This document shows, piece after piece, positions 8,318-11,695 of a stretch of 11,695 bases of DNA (position 1 is the first letter of the stretch; every line of letters starts with the position of its first letter). The stretch is from the NCBI GenBank assembly GCA_002751075.1, contig NAOQ01000386.1, positions 7,393 through 19,087 of the forward strand, given 5' to 3'. The translations under genes were made by a program, and so were the position numbers. The notes beneath the pieces are model-generated. The model was not told the origin of the DNA. It ran no database searches and was given only the letters and a program-made list of their open reading frames with translations. The DNA is from Ichthyophonus hoferi. Its lineage: Eukaryota; Opisthokonta; Ichthyosporea; Ichthyophonida; Ichthyophonidae.

Positions 8318-8655
8318 TGAAAACATAGTTCGGCCGAAGTTCTGGTAACTAGCGGATCGTGAAAATATTGGTTGATTCAGATGAGATGATTTGTCAAATG
8401 CCACGACGTGATTATTTTCACTAATGAGATAATTGGTTCCCTGACAATTCTAGTGAACTTCATTCATCTTCCGTGACTTGTATTAGCCAATGTAATTCTT
8501 CATTCACATCAATAGATGCTGCATGAAACATAAGGTGTATATAAAAGGAACTAAAACAACTAATAAAACAACTGTTCTCAGTCGGCAACATTTACTCTTT
8601 ATTTTGTGCGCTTTACATTATGTTTATAGGTGTCAAAGAGTTTGGAGTAGACAAT
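8318..8655 (+). repeat. Right LTR of the Ty1/copia-type fossil
   Basis: It starts near TGAAAACATAGTTCGGCCGAAG and shares ordered blocks with the left LTR. It keeps a promoter-like TATATAAAAGG (8538–8548) and an AATAAA (8562–8567), the usual parts of an LTR. The end is judged only by fading similarity, so it may lie anywhere from about 8590 to 8700. Confidence 0.7.
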
Positions 8656-8838
8656 TCAGAGATTTTACCCGAACACTAACTAGTTGAACCTCATATTCAC
8701 ACTTCCAATGATAATAATACTGTAGCTATCTATATACATACACACGCAGCCACAAATAGATCATAGTTACTACATTTACAATATACCGCCAGCTAGGAAA
8801 GTTACAGAGTATTTCAGAATATTGCGTAAGATTTTTCA

Positions 8839-8870
<32 letters not shown>

Positions 8871-9390
8871 GTTGAAGAAATTTATGCCTTTATATTCTGC
8901 CTTTGTATTCTTCAAAATAGAAATACTAAGCTTCAATATGTGAACCATCAAAAGATTTAATAAAAACTAAAAACAAAGATACATGTAAGATAAGTTTCTA
9001 GCGTTAAAAAGATAAACTTACTTAAGCTAACAATTATATACATATGTGTAATATTGTGTAGATCATAGATGTACGTAATGTCCGAAATATTCATGATGGT
9101 CCCACTCACTACACGGCTATAGTTTATTCTTTTACGTATATTTTATTTACATATGTATGTATTCTATAGTATATTATATTTTCTTATTACTGTTTTTTTG
9201 GTGTTTGATTCTATAATGCTGACCAATCCAACTCACGATAGGTCACAAAGACACACTAAAATTGACCGATCTTACCCCAATACTTAATGTAAAATACTAT
9301 CGTGTCCTCAATTTGTACACTATACGGCGAATAACACCTATTTCCTCATGTACATGATGTGGAGGTGTTTCATATACCGCAGACAATAAC
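8656..9390. other. AT-rich intergenic stretch without a recognisable gene
   Basis: No frame with recognisable protein features occurs on either strand. The stretch includes the TA microsatellite at 8839–8871 and many short TA runs near 9035–9180. Nothing else is identifiable. Confidence 0.55.
8839..8871. repeat. (TA)n microsatellite
   Basis: Alternating TA units, interrupted once by a C near 8847, run for about 33 bases. Confidence 0.85.
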
Positions 9391-9478
9391 AGGAGTTGAT
9401 CTACTAATTATAGAAAAATATTCGATGAACCATGAAGAGACGCAAACGGTCCAGAGAAGGAAGGCTCATACAAATTGT

Positions 9479-9491
9479 AAAATACAGTAAA
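9479..9491 (+). repeat. 13-base inverted repeat, left arm (partner 10389–10401)
   Basis: AAAATACAGTAAA here is perfectly inverted as TTTACTGTATTTT at 10389–10401. The arms lie immediately outside the transposase relic (ATG at 9493, stop at 10374–10376). Each contains TACAGT, the form of a Tc1-family end (TA target plus CAGT). They could be inner sites bound by the transposase or the true ends of a very compact element. Confidence 0.5.
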
Positions 9492-9492
9492 C

Positions 9493-10376
9493 ATGGCTAG
9501 CCAAACAACTATATTGAGAAAAAAAAGTTTGAAAACCTCCTTAGACTTTTACATTTAGGTAAGACCATATCAAAAATCTCGACAATAGGAAATATAAGCC
9601 AATCGTGCGTTTACAGAACAAAAAAGCAGAAAGAGTTGTCAGACGAACCGTTAACATTTGAGATGGCGCGTGCAAAGAAAGGAAAGGAAAAAAAAAACAA
9701 TAATAGTTCAATCCCGGAGAAAATTAACTCTAGAATAGACACTTTTCACACACCGAGGAATACAGGAAAAACTCCCAAAGGAAGGCTTCAAGTTTCAGTT
9801 TCCGTAATTTGCCGATTGATAAAAAAGACTTGAAGTTATAGGCCTCTACTCTTATCACTCAAGAGAGCCGGGATGCTAGAAACAAATTTGCGAGAGAACT
9901 ACAGAAGAGGTCAAACAAAATCATTTTGTATCTAGACGAAAGCAGATTCAGCCTACACATATTTATCAATTATGGATATTCACGGCCAACAAGAAACAAA
10001 ATGTATCCTTGTGTGCAATTATTTCTTGTATATAAATATAGCAATATACCCTACGGGATGGAACTTATAACTCAAACTTATTTATGAATATTTTAGAGGC
10101 AGCAAATCAGAACAGAGTCTTCAGAGGAAGTCCAATTTTGGCTATGGATAATTGCAATATACACAACAGTGTGATAGTGAGGCAATCTTTGCTTAAGTTT
10201 AAACGCTGAAGTAATATATTTTCCACCATATAGTTCCGACTTCAATTTAATTAGACCTAGAGCAACTCAACGGAGTCGGCTAAAAACAAACATCAAACCG
10301 GTTCTAGAAAATCTACAAAACTATAATCTAGAAGAGTATTGGCAGGCACTAACGCGGGAGATCATTGGTTCTTAAT
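9493..10376 (+). pseudogene. Tc1/IS630-type transposase relic, multiply frameshifted
   Basis: The order of a DDE transposase is preserved across several frames. A helix-turn-helix (HLGKTISKISTIGNIS, then QSCVYR) lies near 9548–9615 in a frame open from 9511 to 9833. The first catalytic aspartate is in LYLDESRFSLH (GAC 9935–9937), in a second frame open from about 9842 to the TGA near 10086. The second is in AMDNCNIHNS (GAT 10147–10149), in a third frame that ends with TGA at 10207–10209. YFPPYSSDFNLI (to 10252) is in a shifted frame, and the expected glutamate next to it is displaced: GAGCAACTC (10260–10268) would read EQL, the usual IEQLW context. SRLKTNIKPVLENL to the TAA at 10374–10376 completes the C terminus. 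Spacing is compatible with DD34E or DD35E. At least four frameshifts make it nonfunctional. Living relatives cut and paste the element at TA sites. Confidence 0.8.
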
Positions 10377-10388
10377 GAAATATTGTAC

Positions 10389-10401
10389 TTTACTGTATTT
10401 T
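10389..10401 (-). repeat. 13-base inverted repeat, right arm (partner 9479–9491)
   Basis: TTTACTGTATTTT is the exact reverse complement of 9479–9491 and lies 12 bases after the transposase stop. Confidence 0.5.
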
Positions 10402-10478
10402 CTTCTTGTTGTTTACATACTTTAAAAAATCAAAAAAAAAATTAGAATTTTTAAACATATATATTTTTTTTGTAAAAC

Positions 10479-10505
10479 CTTTCTCAATATTTTGGGAATA
10501 CCCTG
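10479..10505 (-). repeat. Right terminal inverted repeat of the Tc1/IS630-type transposon
   Basis: On the minus strand from 10505 the sequence reads CAGGGTATTCCC followed by AAAATATTGAGAAAGG, preceded by TA. A CAGGG start next to TA is a common terminus among mariner and IS630-type elements. No clean left partner was found. Confidence 0.55.
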
Positions 10506-10507
10506 TA

Positions 10508-10880
10508 AAGGCTTCTATATTCAGTAAACAACAGAGAGAGATACAAGAGCAGCTAATTGGAGTTTTTGCCTGCCCTTTTCCCAATTATCTAATAGAATTG
10601 AGTATAACAGATACTAGCTCTATTTCCAATAAATCTTTTACACAATGGTATACCATATATATAATTTCAGATCTATAAGTTAATTGGTAGTCTTATGTCG
10701 GGCTAGAAGAATATTGCCGTCGAATATTGAGACTTTCCTTTTTAGTGCTGTCAAAAACATGTCCGATCAATTGAACCAATTATAATGTATTATGCTGTAT
10801 TCAAATGTACTGCATTGTATTGTATGGTATTATATTATACTGTATTGAATTATATTAAATTGAATTGAATTGAGTTGTAT

Positions 10881-10912
<32 letters not shown>

Positions 10913-11320
10913 CATATACAAAAGTGTCTTGGTCTAATATACATAATATAATTTATTTATAGATAGAAATTACAATGGAATGCAATGTTTACGTGGGAGC
11001 CAATGAAACGACAGTATAAAATACTCCATTAAAAATAAACATTATATTTACCAATCTTTTAACGCAAAAATCAAAGAGTAATATATGATTGGGCAACTAA
11101 ATGACATATGATTAATATTAACCGATATCCTACATTGCTCACTAGACTACTACCTTTTATTTTTATTAACTTAATCGCTTTCCCTACTCTCCTTCCTGAT
11201 AAGCCATATACGGTGAAAAGGGCATAGACGTCTTGTATACAGGGTAGCTATATATGGTCTGTTGCTAGGGGTTACAGGTGGGAGTCACGCCCTTGCCCGC
11301 TTCTTCCTCGCCATTCTTGA
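10508..11320. other. AT-rich intergenic stretch with microsatellites
   Basis: Degenerate TGTAT/TTATA pentamers (about 10785–10880) pass into a (TA)n(TG)n compound repeat (10880–10912). The rest, including 10920–11200, shows no recognisable gene. From about 11200 the GC content rises. Confidence 0.5.
10785..10912. repeat. Degenerate pentamer array passing into (TA)n(TG)n
   Basis: Units such as TGTAT, TTATA, TGAAT and TGAGT follow one another for about 95 bases, then about twelve TA units and several TG units. The pattern looks like one pentamer array that has diverged, with a dinucleotide expansion at its end. Confidence 0.7.
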
Positions 11321-11584
11321 TACAATAATCCCAGGCCGAGTCAGCTTGTAGGCTATTTAATATTAATTTTTACCTGTTTGGCCTTATTGGACATAACTAG
11401 GGGTCCAATGAGTGCCCCTACTAGTGATGGAAATACACGTCACAACCACAACCCACAACATGTATTTGAGAACTTCGTCATCGTGGCGGGTGGGCCTGAC
11501 TCTGAATACCTATATCAGGTAGGAGGGAAGAGGGATGGATTGGCCATAGGGACAGGGAGAGGTCTATCTACCTACCAATACTAA
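11321..11584 (+). CDS. Unassigned open frame, possible terminal or first exon
   Basis: A frame of 88 codons is open from after a TGA at 11318 to TAA at 11582–11584. The first ATG is at 11408–11410 and would give 58 residues (starting MSAPTSDGNTRHNHN). The patch is distinctly richer in GC than its surroundings. CAG|GTAGGAG near 11516–11519 is a plausible splice donor, so the coding part may be only 11408–11518 with further exons beyond the window. I recognise no domain. It could equally be part of an unknown repeat. Confidence 0.25.
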   Translation, partial: YNNPRPSQLVGYLILIFTCLALLDITRGPMSAPTSDGNTRHNHNPQHVFENFVIVAGGPDSEYLYQVGGKRDGLAIGTGRGLSTYQY

Positions 11585-11602
11585 CATATGCAAACATATA
11601 TG

Positions 11603-11640
11603 CATACCTACTTACCTATCTATCTACCTATCTATTTATA
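11603..11640. repeat. Tetranucleotide (CTAT/CTAC)n microsatellite
   Basis: Imperfect units ACCT, ATCT, ACTT and ATTT run for nearly 40 bases (TACCTACTTACCTATCTATC and onward). A related short run lies upstream at 11566–11578. Confidence 0.75.
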
Positions 11641-11695
11641 CTGCCTTAAAACTATGCCCCTATACCTTATAAACTTTCCTACTCTATACACTATA

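Larger units (their letters stand above)
5133..8655 (+). mobile_element. Broken Ty1/copia-type LTR retrotransposon (fossil)
   Basis: Two related LTRs in direct orientation (about 5133–5570 and 8318–8655) flank an internal region holding, in order, a gag-position frame, an integrase fragment and a reverse transcriptase fragment. Integrase before RT is the Ty1/copia (Pseudoviridae) order. The whole is about 3.5 kb against roughly 5 kb for a complete relative, so parts are lost, and unrelated repeat sequence lies between integrase and RT. The element is clearly dead, with half a dozen or more breaks. By eye the LTRs agree at only about 70–80 percent in alignable blocks, so the insertion is old. 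Outer LTR limits are approximate, and no target-site duplication was found. Confidence 0.8.
9390..10505 (+). mobile_element. Decayed Tc1/IS630-type DNA transposon
   Basis: A transposase relic (9493–10376) is followed by a well-formed right terminus: read inward from the right it is CAGGGTATTCCCAAAA, flanked by the TA dinucleotide (10506–10507) that these elements duplicate. The left terminus is not secure. The best candidate is near 9390 (ACAGGAGTTG, followed by AAAAATATTCGATGAA), which only weakly mirrors the right end (AAAATATTGAGAAA). An alternative inner pair of ends (9485 and 10395) is listed separately. About 1.1 kb is shorter than a typical 1.3–1.7 kb Tc1 element but close to compact IS630-type ones. 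It cannot make transposase. Confidence 0.65.

Noticed and set aside
8136-8871. AT-rich repeats as a CRISPR array or replication origin
   Set aside because: Units are simple microsatellites without spacers, and the window is eukaryotic in character.
10406-10678. 90-codon plus-strand frame as a gene
   Set aside because: It begins in A/T-run sequence, crosses the transposon terminus at 10505 and has no domain.
11236-11245. TACAGGGTAG as a matching terminal repeat for the transposon end at 10505
   Set aside because: It lies on the wrong side of the transposase relic, and similarity stops after nine bases.

Overview
The window looks like AT-rich eukaryotic nuclear DNA from an arthropod. The main reason is a spliced gene for a secreted protein with three chitin-binding type 2 (CBM14, peritrophin-A) domains, the kind used in cuticle or gut lining. 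The surroundings are TA-rich and crowded with decayed Ty1/copia-type and Tc1/IS630-type elements and AT microsatellites. That texture would suit a copepod such as a sea louse, but nothing in the window proves the species.

Layout: 1–1004 is AT-rich flank carrying one copy (about 248–400) of a dispersed repeat. 1118–2150 on the minus strand is the one convincing host gene. It has a tiny first exon (2117–2150), a 388-base intron and a second exon (1118–1728), with a TATA box upstream and AATAAA downstream. The product is a 214-residue secreted protein with three CBM14 domains. 2330–2516 is a repeat with a coding look, part of which recurs at 7378–7510. 2682–3086 is a second, inverted copy of the repeat at 248–400; it carries a perfect CAAGATGGCGGC (TISU/YY1-type) motif. 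3087–4480 holds no gene, only a short interspersed repeat. About 4496–4870 is a diverged solo-LTR-like sequence of the same family as the next element. About 5133–8655 is an old, broken Ty1/copia-type LTR retrotransposon with both LTRs, a gag-position frame, an integrase fragment and a reverse transcriptase fragment; the stretch between integrase and RT holds foreign repeat sequence. 8656–9390 is AT-rich with a TA microsatellite. About 9390–10505 is a decayed Tc1/IS630-type DNA transposon with a multiply frameshifted transposase. 10506–11320 is AT-rich with pentamer and (TA)n(GT)n repeats. 11270–11584 is a less AT-rich patch with an unassigned short frame that may be an exon running beyond the window, and the window ends in tetranucleotide repeats.

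The chitin-binding gene therefore sits alone in a bed of transposon debris. There is no multi-gene system to reconstruct. The most useful observations are the spliced structure of that gene, the three related LTRs, the two repeat families shared within the window, and the inverted repeats around the transposase relic.
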